The translations under genes were made by a program, and so were the position numbers. Positions 8,762 to 17,567 of a DNA stretch of 64,000 nt are shown here, piece by piece (within the stretch, counting starts at the first letter, position 1; each line of letters begins with the position of its first letter). The stretch lies in the NCBI RefSeq assembly GCF_030489605.1, contig NZ_JAUKFY010000003.1, positions 186,001-250,000 on the forward strand, written 5' to 3'. This DNA is from Brevibacillus laterosporus (GTDB taxonomy: Bacteria > Bacillota > Bacilli > Brevibacillales > Brevibacillaceae). Below the pieces are notes generated by a model. It saw nothing but the letters and a program-made list of their open reading frames with translations, ran no database searches and was not told where the DNA came from.

Positions 8762-9574
8762 TTAATCGGATTGAACCTCTAGCCAGCAAGAGCATCCCTC
8801 ACAAATCGGATTCGTGCTAAGAACACCCAGCTTGATATACAGTGGCTCTAACATACCAAATAATTCGCGATCCTCCGCTACATAAAAATTAGGTAATAAC
8901 ATCTTCAATTTAGAGCCGCCTAATAAATAAGACGCTAATAAATATTGCTCCGAATAGAATAAGTTCATATATTCATGCGGATAATCATATGGTAAGAAAA
9001 TATCGTGAACTTGTACGATTACCCCTGGCTTTAAAATTGGCAGAATCTCTAAAAAGGCAACTGTTACATCAGAATTAGTAAATGAACGATGCGAGCTATC
9101 GATAAACAGAATATCCCCCGGTTCTAACTGTTGGAAGAAATGAATCGGGATCGTTTCCAGCGTTTGTCGAATAACCTCATCACATAAAGAATCAATCTCT
9201 GCTCTCGGTTGCGGATCAATCGAAACGATCTTGGTTGACAAATGAAGATCACGAATAGCCCTACGTGCAAACTTCGTGGAATTACCTGACCCTACTTCTA
9301 CATATCTAGCCGGCTTATGCTTTGCTAAGAAAGTGTATATGGCTACACCATCTATTAAAGGAAGCCAATTATTGCGATAAAACGGCTCTTGATCACTCTG
9401 CGGATAATCTAACGATATCGCAGCTAGCGCATCAACATGCTTCATGGTCTCCTCAAGATATTCCTTATACGTACTACGTTGGAGATCCATTTTTTGTTGT
9501 AGTTGTGTATGCGGGGGTTTTCCATACCCATGCCGTGGTTGAGGAAATACAGGATATTCAAGAAAAATATTCAA
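8762..9574 (-). CDS. Class I SAM-dependent methyltransferase (Methyltransf_24-like)
   Basis: Predicted S-adenosylmethionine methyltransferase of unknown substrate. Seen: the SAM-binding loop YVEVGSGNSTKFARRA (motif I, about 91-106), an acidic residue after the next strand (IVSIDPQPRAE), then LFIDSSHRSF near 152-161 and a segment VQVHDIFLPYDYPHEYMN. A Cys-rich tail (CEGCSCW) closes the 270 residues. The start is TTG at 9574 with a strong GAGGTGG ribosome site 7 nt upstream; that site is buried in the 3' arm of an 18-bp hairpin. An O-methyltransferase or a glycan/peptide-modifying enzyme is possible; neighbours give no hint. Confidence 0.75.
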   Translation of the reverse strand: MNIFLEYPVFPQPRHGYGKPPHTQLQQKMDLQRSTYKEYLEETMKHVDALAAISLDYPQSDQEPFYRNNWLPLIDGVAIYTFLAKHKPARYVEVGSGNSTKFARRAIRDLHLSTKIVSIDPQPRAEIDSLCDEVIRQTLETIPIHFFQQLEPGDILFIDSSHRSFTNSDVTVAFLEILPILKPGVIVQVHDIFLPYDYPHEYMNLFYSEQYLLASYLLGGSKLKMLLPNFYVAEDRELFGMLEPLYIKLGVLSTNPICEGCSCWLEVQSD

Positions 9575-9577
9575 AAC

Positions 9578-9647
9578 AAAGCCACCTCATTTCATACTGG
9601 ATAGAAGAAGATCTTCTTCTTTTCCTAATGTATGAATGGGTGGCTTT
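9578..9647 (-). promoter_or_regulatory. Long hairpin sequestering the methyltransferase ribosome-binding site
   Basis: On the minus strand AAAGCCACC pairs with GGTGGCTTT (9 bp), extended by CATT-CATAC against GTATG-A-AATG with two single-base bulges, about 18 bp in all. The loop holds a GAAGAAGATCTTCTTC palindrome. The 3' arm contains the Shine-Dalgarno GAGGTGG of the TTG start at 9574. The arm is followed by CTTTGTTTTG, so it might also terminate transcripts from the 93-residue gene upstream. Confidence 0.6.
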
Positions 9648-9685
9648 TCTGTTGCTCATATTCCGCTTAAATCCAAGGTAAATAA

Positions 9686-9967
9686 TTAAGCAGTAATTGC
9701 TTCGTTCAACGGCATCAGAATTTCAAAAACTTCTCCATGCTGCAGAATTGTGATGTTTTGTTTTTTAATTCTCATAACAGCAACTTCTGGCTTTTGCTTC
9801 ATCATTTCGATATATTCATCAGGTACTTCCCCTGCGTCACTGATGGTAACGCCCTCAACTTCTTTTTCCTCATCCTCAGCCAAAGGCGTGTTAAGCACAA
9901 CCTGATAAATTTCAGAAAACACGCTGTAATTGTTTGTAAATACAGTGATACATCTCATTGTCGACAT
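9686..9967 (-). CDS. Conserved-looking 93-residue protein of unknown function
   Basis: I do not recognise a named family. Seen: a compact, soluble, acidic protein without a signal peptide or membrane segment. It has a hydrophobic opening strand (RCITVFTNNYSVFSEIYQVVL), an acidic middle (EDEEKEVEG), a helix-like PDEYIEMMKQKPEVAVMRIKK and a closing strand segment (ITILQHGEVFEILMPL). The ATG at 9967 follows GGGTGAGG at good spacing. It lies between aspartokinase and the methyltransferase on the same strand with its own leader, so no operon partner is clear. Confidence 0.6.
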   Translation of the reverse strand: MSTMRCITVFTNNYSVFSEIYQVVLNTPLAEDEEKEVEGVTISDAGEVPDEYIEMMKQKPEVAVMRIKKQNITILQHGEVFEILMPLNEAITA

Positions 9968-10137
9968 GTTTCCTCACCCTTTCTTTTACATGTTGAATAT
10001 CCGTGCCTGTTTTGTTGTCTGTTCTACCTTTATAAGATATCCAAATCATGTACGATCTATCAACCTTGAAATAGGGGTATCTCTGTTACACGTAGGAAAT
10101 CATGTCCAGACAACGGACAGCCTTGCACTTATCTATT

Positions 10138-11514
10138 TTAGCATATTCCTAGAGAAAGCTCTTCTTCTTTATAAAACTCTTGGTACAAAGCTATGACAGC
10201 ATTATCTGCATCCCCTGCTCTTACTCCAAACATTAAATTAACTTCTGATGAACCTTGGTTAATCATTTCGATATTAATGTCGGCGATAGCTAGCGCTGTG
10301 GCCGCTCGAGCAGAAATACCTACAGAAGACCGCATTCCCTCTCCTACCAGCATAACAAGAGCCATATTATATTGTACATGGACATCGTCTACATGCAACT
10401 CATTTTTTATGCGAGATACAATTCGAGCCTCTTTTTCCTTTGTAAGCTGATGTTGACGAAGAATGACCGTAATATCGTCAATTCCAGACGGACTATGCTC
10501 GTAGGACAGGTGCTCTTCTTCAAGAATCTGCAAAAGCCTTCTGCCAAAGCCGATCTCTTTATTCATCAAGTATTTACTTACATATATGCGACAAAACCCC
10601 ACATCACTGGCAATGCCAGCTACAATGCGAGAAGAATTATCTCGTCTTGTCACAATTTTTGTACCTGGCGCTGATGGATTATTCGTATTCTTTATGCAAA
10701 CAGGAATTTCAGCACGAAAAGCGGGTATTAACGCTTCCTCATGAAAAACAGAAAAACCGGCGTATGATAACTCCCGCATTTCTCGATACGTTATTTCCTT
10801 TATCTTACACGGATTCGGAACTAAATTTGGATTTACTGCGTACACCGAATCAACATCAGTAAAGTTTTCATACAGCTCTGCTCTAACGGCAGCGGCCAAA
10901 ATAGAGCCGGTCACATCAGAGCCTCCACGTGAAAAGGTGGTTAGCTTCCCCTCCTGTGTATAACCAAAAAAGCCCGGAAAGATGAGCAATCCTTCTTTCT
11001 CTTTTAATAGAGCTAATTTTTCATAAGCCTCTGGAAGTACTTGAGCATTGCCGTATTCACCACTGACCAGAAGACCTGCGTCTCTTGGATTAATGTACGT
11101 AGCTGGGACTCCCAGCGTTCTTAGATATTCAGCAACCACTCTGGCACAATTATCTTCTCCTGAGGACTTTACAACATCCATAAAGCCTTCTGAGTCTTTT
11201 CCATCCCATTGCAATAATTTTTGAAGATTAACAATGATTTCCCCTATGCATGTTGGTGGTAATTGTAACTCTGAACAAATTTCCTGATAGCGGTCGACAA
11301 CCGCCTGCCATTCCGCTTGAGCTTGACCGTGTTCAATTAATTTTCTCCCAAATGTAATCAGTAAATCAGTGACCTTGATATCTTCCTTATAACGCTTTCC
11401 AGGAGCCGAGACCACAATAAGCCTACGAGTCTCATCATTCAGAATGATCTGACATACCTTGCGAATCTGTTCGGCGTTAGCCAAGGAAGTACCACCAAAT
11501 TTACATACTTTCAT
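10138..11514 (-). CDS. Aspartate kinase (YclM/ThrD-type)
   Basis: Phosphorylates L-aspartate, the first step toward lysine, threonine, methionine and diaminopimelate. Seen: the N-terminal kinase motif CKFGGTSLANAEQ (4-16), LIVVSAPGKRYKEDIKVTDL (about 33-52), the active-site segment TFSRGGSDVTGSILAA (about 194-209), and two C-terminal ACT regions (about 315-455) with the regulatory-type MVGEGMRSSVGISARA. At 458 residues it matches the single-polypeptide B. subtilis YclM (aspartokinase III) rather than the split LysC class. Start ATG behind GGAGGG. It appears monocistronic; I looked for a lysine riboswitch in the 277-nt leader and did not find the core motifs. Confidence 0.92.
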   Translation of the reverse strand: MKVCKFGGTSLANAEQIRKVCQIILNDETRRLIVVSAPGKRYKEDIKVTDLLITFGRKLIEHGQAQAEWQAVVDRYQEICSELQLPPTCIGEIIVNLQKLLQWDGKDSEGFMDVVKSSGEDNCARVVAEYLRTLGVPATYINPRDAGLLVSGEYGNAQVLPEAYEKLALLKEKEGLLIFPGFFGYTQEGKLTTFSRGGSDVTGSILAAAVRAELYENFTDVDSVYAVNPNLVPNPCKIKEITYREMRELSYAGFSVFHEEALIPAFRAEIPVCIKNTNNPSAPGTKIVTRRDNSSRIVAGIASDVGFCRIYVSKYLMNKEIGFGRRLLQILEEEHLSYEHSPSGIDDITVILRQHQLTKEKEARIVSRIKNELHVDDVHVQYNMALVMLVGEGMRSSVGISARAATALAIADINIEMINQGSSEVNLMFGVRAGDADNAVIALYQEFYKEEELSLGIC

Positions 11515-11647
11515 GTCGTTCCCTCCACCATTCCGTATTGCTTCTCTTTAGGTTGTACACTATCCTACCTCTTGCTTTTTCATATGTCTATTACACAAAC
11601 TCAAAATTCCTCATTTTTTACAGTTTTAACATAAAATAAGGAGGAAT

Positions 11648-11685
11648 GGTGATACTACCAATCTGCAAAAACAGATAGCATCACC
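11648..11685. other. Two-part hairpin in the aspartokinase/cardiolipin synthase gap
   Basis: GGTGAT (11648-11653) pairs with ATCACC (11680-11685) and encloses ATCTG/CAGAT (11661-11665/11672-11676). No T run follows on the minus strand, so this is not an ordinary terminator for the cardiolipin synthase gene upstream. It lies in the leader of the aspartokinase gene. Confidence 0.4.
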
Positions 11686-11791
11686 TTATCCGACCCTCTA
11701 CTTTTTACACTCTACCACATAATCCATTCCATGAAAACTATTGTCCTCCCCATGTGTACATTTCACCCAAAAAATTTTGATTGAGCTATCG

Positions 11792-13294
11792 TTAAAGAAG
11801 AGGTGAGAATAGCCGCGCTGCAGATTCTACATATTTACGGCTAATGGATTTAGGCTCTTCGCTGCTTACTCTACTATTGCTTAGATCCTGCTCAAATTGT
11901 GCTGTTAACTCCTGAATGAACCGTGACCTTCCATAAAACAGGGCGTTAACTTCAAAATTAAGATAAAAGCTTCGGAAATCCCAATTGCTCGTTCCCACCA
12001 GTGCTTGATTATCATCGACTACTAACACCTTAGCATGCAGGAATCCCTTGTCGTATAAATAAATGCTAACCCCCGCTTTTCTTAACTCGTCGAGGAAGCT
12101 TTGAGAAGCATAGTAGACCAGCTTGCTGTCAGGAATGCCCGGCAGCATAAGCTTTACCTCTACCCCTGCCTGTGCAATCGTGCACAAGGCTACCCGCAGC
12201 ACCTCATCAGGGATAAAATAGGGGGAAGTAATTTTTACCGATTTTTCTGCCCGCATGATCATTTGCAGGAAGGCTTGGCTAATTGGCTCCCAGTGTTTTC
12301 GCGGATCAGTCGCTACCACCTGAATCATATGCTTATTCTCATGCTCACCATTCGGTTCAACAGTTGGTTTGCCCATCTCTTCATCAAGCTTCTTCGTCTG
12401 GGCAGGGCTAGCTTCAAGCACAGAATTGGAAATATTTATGGTAAGACCGGATACCATCTTCCAGTCTTTTATAAAGATTTTTTGAAGCTCGCAGGCAGCT
12501 TCTCCAGTCACCTGTATATGAGTATCTCGCCAAAATCCCAGCTTAGGGTCTTCCCCTACATATTCTTTTCCAATATTGCATCCTCCAAAGAATCCAATAG
12601 CATTATCAATCACAACGATCTTGCGGTGATTGCGATAATTAAGTCGTATAAAAGTTCGTAAATGCATGCGTGGACTAAATCTGTAGAACTGCCCCCCAGC
12701 TTGGCGTAATTCATCAGCCCAAGCATCAGGAAAGTTTTTGCTTCCTATGTCGTCCACAATAACGCGTACCTCGCAGCCTTGCTCGGCCTTTTTCTTCAAT
12801 AAATCAAGCAGAGATCGTCCCACATAATCTCCTTCAATTGTATAAAACAATACGTGAATCTGATACATAGCTTTGTCTATTTTTTCCCATAAAGCACTGT
12901 AAAAAGGAGCCGCTTTATGAAATAACTCCACGCGATTTTCCTGTGTTAGCTCCGCACCCGCATTAGCTTGAATAAATCTGATCAGCTTTCTAGCAGTCGA
13001 ATCCAAGCTGCTTGCCGCCTCTAATAAAGAGTCTTCATTTGAACATCGGAATGCTAATCCTTGCTGAGTGTTGGTAATGTTTTGATGCTTGTTATGCTGT
13101 CGGTCCTTCTCTTCTGTGCCCCAATGTCTCCCCACAAAGAAATATAAGCAAATTCCAATCACCGGAAAGCTATACACTGCAAAAATCCATGCTAGTGTGC
13201 GCTCCGGCATACGGTTTTCTGTAATAATAAAACCTGTAAAAAGGAGCGCAATGCTAAGATGGATAATGGTTGAAATAAAAAAGAAATATAGCAT
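11792..13294 (-). CDS. cls: Cardiolipin synthase (phospholipase D superfamily)
   Basis: Membrane enzyme condensing two phosphatidylglycerols to cardiolipin and glycerol. Seen: two N-terminal membrane segments (about 3-24 and 34-54), then two HKD catalytic motifs, H223-x-K225-x4-D230 in HRKIVVIDNAIGFFGG and H420-x-K422-x4-D427 in HAKVLVVDDNQALVGTSNWD. The 500-residue length is typical of Bacillus Cls (about 480-510). A linker around 300-322 is rich in charged residues. ATG behind GAGGGTGG. It is transcribed alone; cardiolipin matters in stress and sporulation membranes, but no regulatory site is evident here. Confidence 0.93.
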   Translation of the reverse strand: MLYFFFISTIIHLSIALLFTGFIITENRMPERTLAWIFAVYSFPVIGICLYFFVGRHWGTEEKDRQHNKHQNITNTQQGLAFRCSNEDSLLEAASSLDSTARKLIRFIQANAGAELTQENRVELFHKAAPFYSALWEKIDKAMYQIHVLFYTIEGDYVGRSLLDLLKKKAEQGCEVRVIVDDIGSKNFPDAWADELRQAGGQFYRFSPRMHLRTFIRLNYRNHRKIVVIDNAIGFFGGCNIGKEYVGEDPKLGFWRDTHIQVTGEAACELQKIFIKDWKMVSGLTINISNSVLEASPAQTKKLDEEMGKPTVEPNGEHENKHMIQVVATDPRKHWEPISQAFLQMIMRAEKSVKITSPYFIPDEVLRVALCTIAQAGVEVKLMLPGIPDSKLVYYASQSFLDELRKAGVSIYLYDKGFLHAKVLVVDDNQALVGTSNWDFRSFYLNFEVNALFYGRSRFIQELTAQFEQDLSNSRVSSEEPKSISRKYVESAARLFSPLL

Positions 13295-13395
13295 AAAACC
13301 ACCCTCACTTTTAAGCCGGTCTTGCAGGGAAAATAATTCATTGGTATGTAGGTTTCCTACTTTCTTTCCAAATCATGAGTAGTAATCACAGGGAA

Positions 13396-13427
13396 TTAAA
13401 AAAACCAGCAGGACTATTGCCTGCTGG
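13396..13427 (-). terminator. Intrinsic terminator of the chemoreceptor gene
   Basis: On the minus strand CCAGCAGG (13427-13420), a 7-nt loop, CCTGCTGG (13412-13405), then seven T. It lies 20 nt after the chemoreceptor stop codon. Confidence 0.88.
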
Positions 13428-13447
13428 CTTGATTTGCACTTCTATTT

Positions 13448-15136
13448 TCATAATGTAAAGCGTTGCAACCGTCCCTGCATTTCATCGGCTAGATAAGATA
13501 GAGCCTGCGAGGATGTTGTTATTTCTTCCATGGAAGCAAGTTGTTCCTCACTAGCTGCTGCATTTTCTTGACTTGCACTTGCTCCTTCCATCGCTTTTGC
13601 ATGAACCACTTCAACAGCAGTCATAATACGTTGACTACCCTGCCAAACTCCTTCTACCGAATTAACTACTCCTTTCACCTTCGCAACCACTTCTTCTACG
13701 GCAACATGAATTTCCTGAAAAGCACCCTGTACTTCCTCTGATTTACGCAGCCCTTCCTCTACCTTACCGGTCCCCTTTTTCATGGAATCTACAGCTAGCT
13801 TGACCTGAAGCTGTACATTTTTGATCAGCTCTGTAATTTGATGAGCTGAACCTTCAGACTGTTCAGCCAGCTTGCGCACCTCATCCGCCACAACTGCAAA
13901 GCCTCTTCCTTGTTCACCAGCACGCGCTGCTTCAATAGCAGCATTCAGTGCTAGCAGATTTGTTTGATTAGCAATGCCAGCTATAATTCCAACGATATTA
14001 TCAATCTCTTTCGATTGGTCATTCAGCTTCTCTATAATGTGTGAGGAATCAGTCACAGTGTGATGTATCTCATTCATTTGCTCCACAACAGCGGCTACCG
14101 CATGTAAGCCTTTTTGAGCCGATTCAGAAGCCTTCTGAGTCAATGTTACCGTCTCTTCACCGGTCACAAATACCTGCTCGATTTTGCCAAACATTTGGGT
14201 ACTCTCTTCAGTAGTTTGCTGTACCTGAACCAGCTGATCCTCTGAACCAGCAGCGATTACCTGATTGTGGCTTGCAATCTGTTCAGTTGCTTTGGCACAC
14301 TGAACCGCACTCGCATGCAATTGTTCAGAAGCAGCCGCTACCTGAACAGAATCTTCTCTAATGCCTTGCAGGAGCTGTTGCAAGCTTGCCCGCATTTGAT
14401 TAAAGGCTATAGCTAAATCACCAATTTCATCATTACTCTTAACCTCAATCGCATCCATCTGTAAATTTCCTTCCGCTATCTGATTAGCTGATTGAGATAT
14501 GGCTTGCAGGGGTAAAGAAATCTTACGGCTGATAAAAGAAGCGATTGCGATGCCAATAATGGTAGCTACAAGACAAATACTAATCATGATATTTTTCGAC
14601 TTCGACATACTTTGCTCCGTGTCAGCTATTTCTTGATTTAGTGCCTCCATCTGCAACGTCTTAAATTTATCACCTGCAACCGAAAGGCTACCACTAGTCG
14701 GTTGTAATTCTGTACGAATCAGGCGTAGCATTTCTTCTTCGTTATTCTGTTTAAACAAAACAAAAACCTTATCAATAAGGGTCACGTATTTATCATGCTT
14801 TTCCTTCATTGCGGCTAATAACTCCCTGCCCTCTGATCGTTTTGCAGAGTCGAGGCTGTTCCACAGGAGATCAAAGCCTTTTCTGTTTGCTAGGGATAGT
14901 TTTTTTAACTCCTCATTTCCAGTTAAGACATAACTCAGAGCTAATTCCTGTTCTCTCTTTGCACCCTCGATCATTTCTTGCATATCGATTACCGTTTTCG
15001 CTCGATTAGACATTACATCTGTATAATGCTCCGTCATATACTGCATGGTGGAATACCCCATGTAGCCAACGCAACCGATCAACAACAGCATAATAAAAAA
15101 ACCAAACAACAGCTTCTTGTGCAGAGTAACTCTCAT
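13448..15136 (-). CDS. Methyl-accepting chemotaxis protein with four-helix-bundle sensor
   Basis: Transmembrane chemoreceptor signalling to CheW/CheA. The start at 15136 is chosen because GGGAGGAG lies 6 nt before that ATG; a longer reading from 15154 lacks a site. Seen (numbering from this start): membrane segment about 9-28, a helical extracellular sensor of about 150 residues (4HB_MCP type), a second membrane segment near 180-200, a HAMP linker, and the MCP signalling hairpin tip [20 protein letters not shown] with [18 protein letters not shown]. Ligand unknown. A CCGATAT element (15196-15202, minus strand) resembles a SigD -10, but no convincing TAAA -35 precedes it. Confidence 0.93.
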   Translation of the reverse strand: MRVTLHKKLLFGFFIMLLLIGCVGYMGYSTMQYMTEHYTDVMSNRAKTVIDMQEMIEGAKREQELALSYVLTGNEELKKLSLANRKGFDLLWNSLDSAKRSEGRELLAAMKEKHDKYVTLIDKVFVLFKQNNEEEMLRLIRTELQPTSGSLSVAGDKFKTLQMEALNQEIADTEQSMSKSKNIMISICLVATIIGIAIASFISRKISLPLQAISQSANQIAEGNLQMDAIEVKSNDEIGDLAIAFNQMRASLQQLLQGIREDSVQVAAASEQLHASAVQCAKATEQIASHNQVIAAGSEDQLVQVQQTTEESTQMFGKIEQVFVTGEETVTLTQKASESAQKGLHAVAAVVEQMNEIHHTVTDSSHIIEKLNDQSKEIDNIVGIIAGIANQTNLLALNAAIEAARAGEQGRGFAVVADEVRKLAEQSEGSAHQITELIKNVQLQVKLAVDSMKKGTGKVEEGLRKSEEVQGAFQEIHVAVEEVVAKVKGVVNSVEGVWQGSQRIMTAVEVVHAKAMEGASASQENAAASEEQLASMEEITTSSQALSYLADEMQGRLQRFTL

Positions 15137-15288
15137 ACTACTCCTCCCGATCATTCAAAATATTCCCCCGGATCAAAACCAACAATCTAATTTAAATATC
15201 GGAGTCATTGTTGAAAAGAATAAGTATGTTCAAACAGTTTTTATATAAATATTCCGGTCAAGCAGAAGCCGTTGCTTAACATTTTTCA

Positions 15289-15324
15289 TTGACAAAAGTT
15301 ATTTTCATTTTATAATAATTATAA
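15289..15324 (+). promoter_or_regulatory. katA promoter with perfect PerR box
   Basis: A consensus SigA promoter, TTGACA (15289-15294), 16-nt spacer, TATAAT (15311-15316), is overlapped at its -10 by TTATAATAATTATAA (15310-15324), an exact match to the PerR consensus TTATAATNATTATAA. Peroxide-inducible control of the catalase by PerR is the direct expectation. Confidence 0.93.
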
Positions 15325-15383
15325 ATTAGTAATTAATATATTTTTCTTGTGATAATAACTCTAATTAAGGGAGAGGTTTATAG

Positions 15384-16838
15384 ATGGATAAGAAACCACG
15401 TTTAACTACCAATCAAGGTGTTCCTGTAGGCGATAATCAAAATTCTCGCACTGCGGGGAAAAGAGGACCTGCGGCATTAGAGGATTATCATTTAATTGAA
15501 AAGCTAGCTCATTTTGATCGAGAAAGAATTCCTGAGCGTGTCGTCCATGCTAGAGGTTCAGGTGCACATGGGGTTTTCGTAGTGACGAACAGTATGCGTC
15601 CATATACGAAAGCAGCCTTCCTACAGGAAGTAGGACAACAAACGCCTGTCTTTGTTCGGTTCTCCACCGTTATTCACGGGCAGGGTTCTCCAGAGACTTT
15701 GCGCGATCCACGTGGCTTTGCTACCAAATTTTATACAGAAGAAGGCAATTATGACCTTGTCGGCAACCATCTTCCTGTGTTTTTTATTCGTGATGCCCTG
15801 AAATTTCCTGACATGGTTCACTCCCTAAAGCCATCTCCTGATACAAATCTCCAAACTCCAGACCGTTATTGGGATTTCATGACTCTGACTCCTGAATCAA
15901 CGCATATGCTTACCTGGCTATTCTCTGACTATGGTACACCTGCTAACTATCGCCAAATGGAGGGTTTTGGTGTCCATGCATTTAAATGGGTCAATGCTGA
16001 AGGCCAAGTCGTATATGTAAAATATCATTGGAAACCAGCCCAAGGTGTTAAAAATTTAACTGCTCAGGAGACTTCAGAGATTCAGGCAAGGGATTTTAAC
16101 CACGCTACTCGAGATTTATATGATCATATTGAAGCCGGTGATTTCCCTAAGTGGACGCTCTATGTTCAAATTATGCCAGTCGATGAGCTGGATTCGCTGG
16201 ATTACGATCCGCTCGACCCTACAAAGATTTGGGATGAACAAAGCTATCCACTGCAAGAAGTGGGTGTGATGACTCTGAATCGTAACCCGCAAAACTTTTT
16301 CGCGGAAGTAGAGCAGGTTGCCTTCTCTCCAAGTGCAACCGTTCCAGGTATTGAGCCATCAGAAGATAAGCTTTTGCAGGGACGCTTGTTCTCCTATCCT
16401 GATACACAGCGCTATCGGTTAGGGGCTAACTACTTGCAACTCCCGATCAATTGTCCGTATGCTCCTGTCCATAATCAGCAACGCGATGGTGCAATGCAAT
16501 TCAAGCAACAAAACTCTCCTGTTAATTATGAACCAAGCCGGCATGCGGAAAATCCTGTAGAAGATCCTGCATACAAGGAGTCTGAGACACCACTGGTTGG
16601 GTATGTTAGTCGTGAAAAAATTGATAAGCCGAATGATTTTGCCCAAGCTGGCGAGCGTTATCGCAGCTATAGTCCAGAGGAACAAGCCAATTTGATTGCT
16701 AATCTGGCTAACGATTTGGCTACTGTACATGAGCGGACAAAAATGCTTGCTATTTGCAACTTCTTCCGTGCAGATCGAGATTTCGGCATGCGCCTCGCTA
16801 GTGCCCTGAATGTAGACATTAGCTCCTATGTAAAATAA
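15384..16838 (+). CDS. katA: Vegetative haem catalase
   Basis: Dismutates hydrogen peroxide to water and oxygen in the cytoplasm. Seen: catalytic His55 in ERVVHARGSGAHG, the distal Asn128 in GNHLPVFFIRDA, and the proximal haem-ligand Tyr338 in RLFSYPDTQRYRLG. The 484 residues match small-subunit (clade 3) catalases such as B. subtilis KatA. ATG behind GGGAGAGG. A perfect PerR box overlaps its -10 element. A terminator shared with the convergent hydroxylase gene follows. No oddities. Confidence 0.97.
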   Translation: MDKKPRLTTNQGVPVGDNQNSRTAGKRGPAALEDYHLIEKLAHFDRERIPERVVHARGSGAHGVFVVTNSMRPYTKAAFLQEVGQQTPVFVRFSTVIHGQGSPETLRDPRGFATKFYTEEGNYDLVGNHLPVFFIRDALKFPDMVHSLKPSPDTNLQTPDRYWDFMTLTPESTHMLTWLFSDYGTPANYRQMEGFGVHAFKWVNAEGQVVYVKYHWKPAQGVKNLTAQETSEIQARDFNHATRDLYDHIEAGDFPKWTLYVQIMPVDELDSLDYDPLDPTKIWDEQSYPLQEVGVMTLNRNPQNFFAEVEQVAFSPSATVPGIEPSEDKLLQGRLFSYPDTQRYRLGANYLQLPINCPYAPVHNQQRDGAMQFKQQNSPVNYEPSRHAENPVEDPAYKESETPLVGYVSREKIDKPNDFAQAGERYRSYSPEEQANLIANLANDLATVHERTKMLAICNFFRADRDFGMRLASALNVDISSYVK

Positions 16839-16855
16839 CAAAGTAAAACATATAA

Positions 16856-16889
16856 TAAGCCCATCTCAGACAATTTAGAGATGGGCTTA
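16856..16889. terminator. Bidirectional intrinsic terminator after katA
   Basis: TAAGCCCATCTC (16856-16867) and GAGATGGGCTTA (16878-16889) form a perfect 12-bp stem. It sits between katA and the convergent hydroxylase-like gene. Confidence 0.8.
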
Positions 16890-16895
16890 CTGCTT

Positions 16896-17543
16896 TTATT
16901 TCATATCGCTTTGTTCCAAATTACGGGCTGTAGAGCTACGGTCAACTTGTTTCTCATTCTTATAGGTACCGAATAATACATCAAGGGCAGGATTGGTTAC
17001 GCCGTACCAATAGTTTTCGTTTTTATAGTGATGCCAAAGATGCATTCTCTTCATCCATCTTCCCCATGGAGTGATAGGCTGCACAGGCTGATGTGCAATA
17101 TAATGGGTCCATTCATAATAAAGCAGATAACCCATAATCCCTGTTACAAATGCAACCATGAGAGAAAAATCCTTTGTGATGAAAAAAGCCGCACTCCCTG
17201 CGATCATGATCAGAGGCAGGCTATACCAGACTGGTAGAAATAATAGGTTTAATTGATCGGGGGATACATGGTGATCGTAGTGTAATCGTTTCAGCATTGT
17301 CAAAAGCCAACGTATTTTAGGGGGGTTCATATGAAAGATAAATCGATGGATGAGGTATTCGCTGACCGCGTAGGAAAGCATTCCGATCGCCAACGCCATC
17401 CAAATATGAATGCGTTCCATATCAGGAATTAACCATAAAAAGCCGAAAGCAAACAAAATGCTAATCACTAGCACATCAAATTGGCTAAAATATTGTTTAA
17501 CATACCCCTTCAACAGATTAAACCCCCTGTTTTTTCTTATCAT
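16896..17543 (-). CDS. Membrane fatty acid hydroxylase / sterol desaturase superfamily protein
   Basis: Predicted diiron membrane oxygenase acting on a lipid. Seen: four or five hydrophobic segments and the superfamily's histidine clusters: H66-x4-H71 (HRFIFH), H88-x2-HH92 (HYDHH), H147-x3-H151 (HYIAH) and H168-x2-HH172 (HLWHH). The 215-residue length fits the small bacterial FA_hydroxylase group. The ATG at 17543 has only a weak ribosome site; a TTG ten codons further in has AGGGGG upstream and may be the true start. The DUF2804 gene lies 24 nt upstream on the same strand, so the two may be co-transcribed. Substrate unknown. Confidence 0.82.
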   Translation of the reverse strand: MIRKNRGFNLLKGYVKQYFSQFDVLVISILFAFGFLWLIPDMERIHIWMALAIGMLSYAVSEYLIHRFIFHMNPPKIRWLLTMLKRLHYDHHVSPDQLNLLFLPVWYSLPLIMIAGSAAFFITKDFSLMVAFVTGIMGYLLYYEWTHYIAHQPVQPITPWGRWMKRMHLWHHYKNENYWYGVTNPALDVLFGTYKNEKQVDRSSTARNLEQSDMK

Positions 17544-17567
17544 TCCAACTAAATTGTTACCTGCCTG

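Noticed and set aside
11515-11791. Lysine riboswitch ahead of aspartokinase
   Set aside because: The leader has one small two-part hairpin and lacks the conserved lysine-riboswitch core and size; no terminator switch is visible.
12101-12661. 186-codon plus-strand frame
   Set aside because: Antisense shadow of the cardiolipin synthase gene, whose HKD motifs define the true frame.
16419-16841. 140-codon minus-strand frame
   Set aside because: Antisense shadow at the end of katA.
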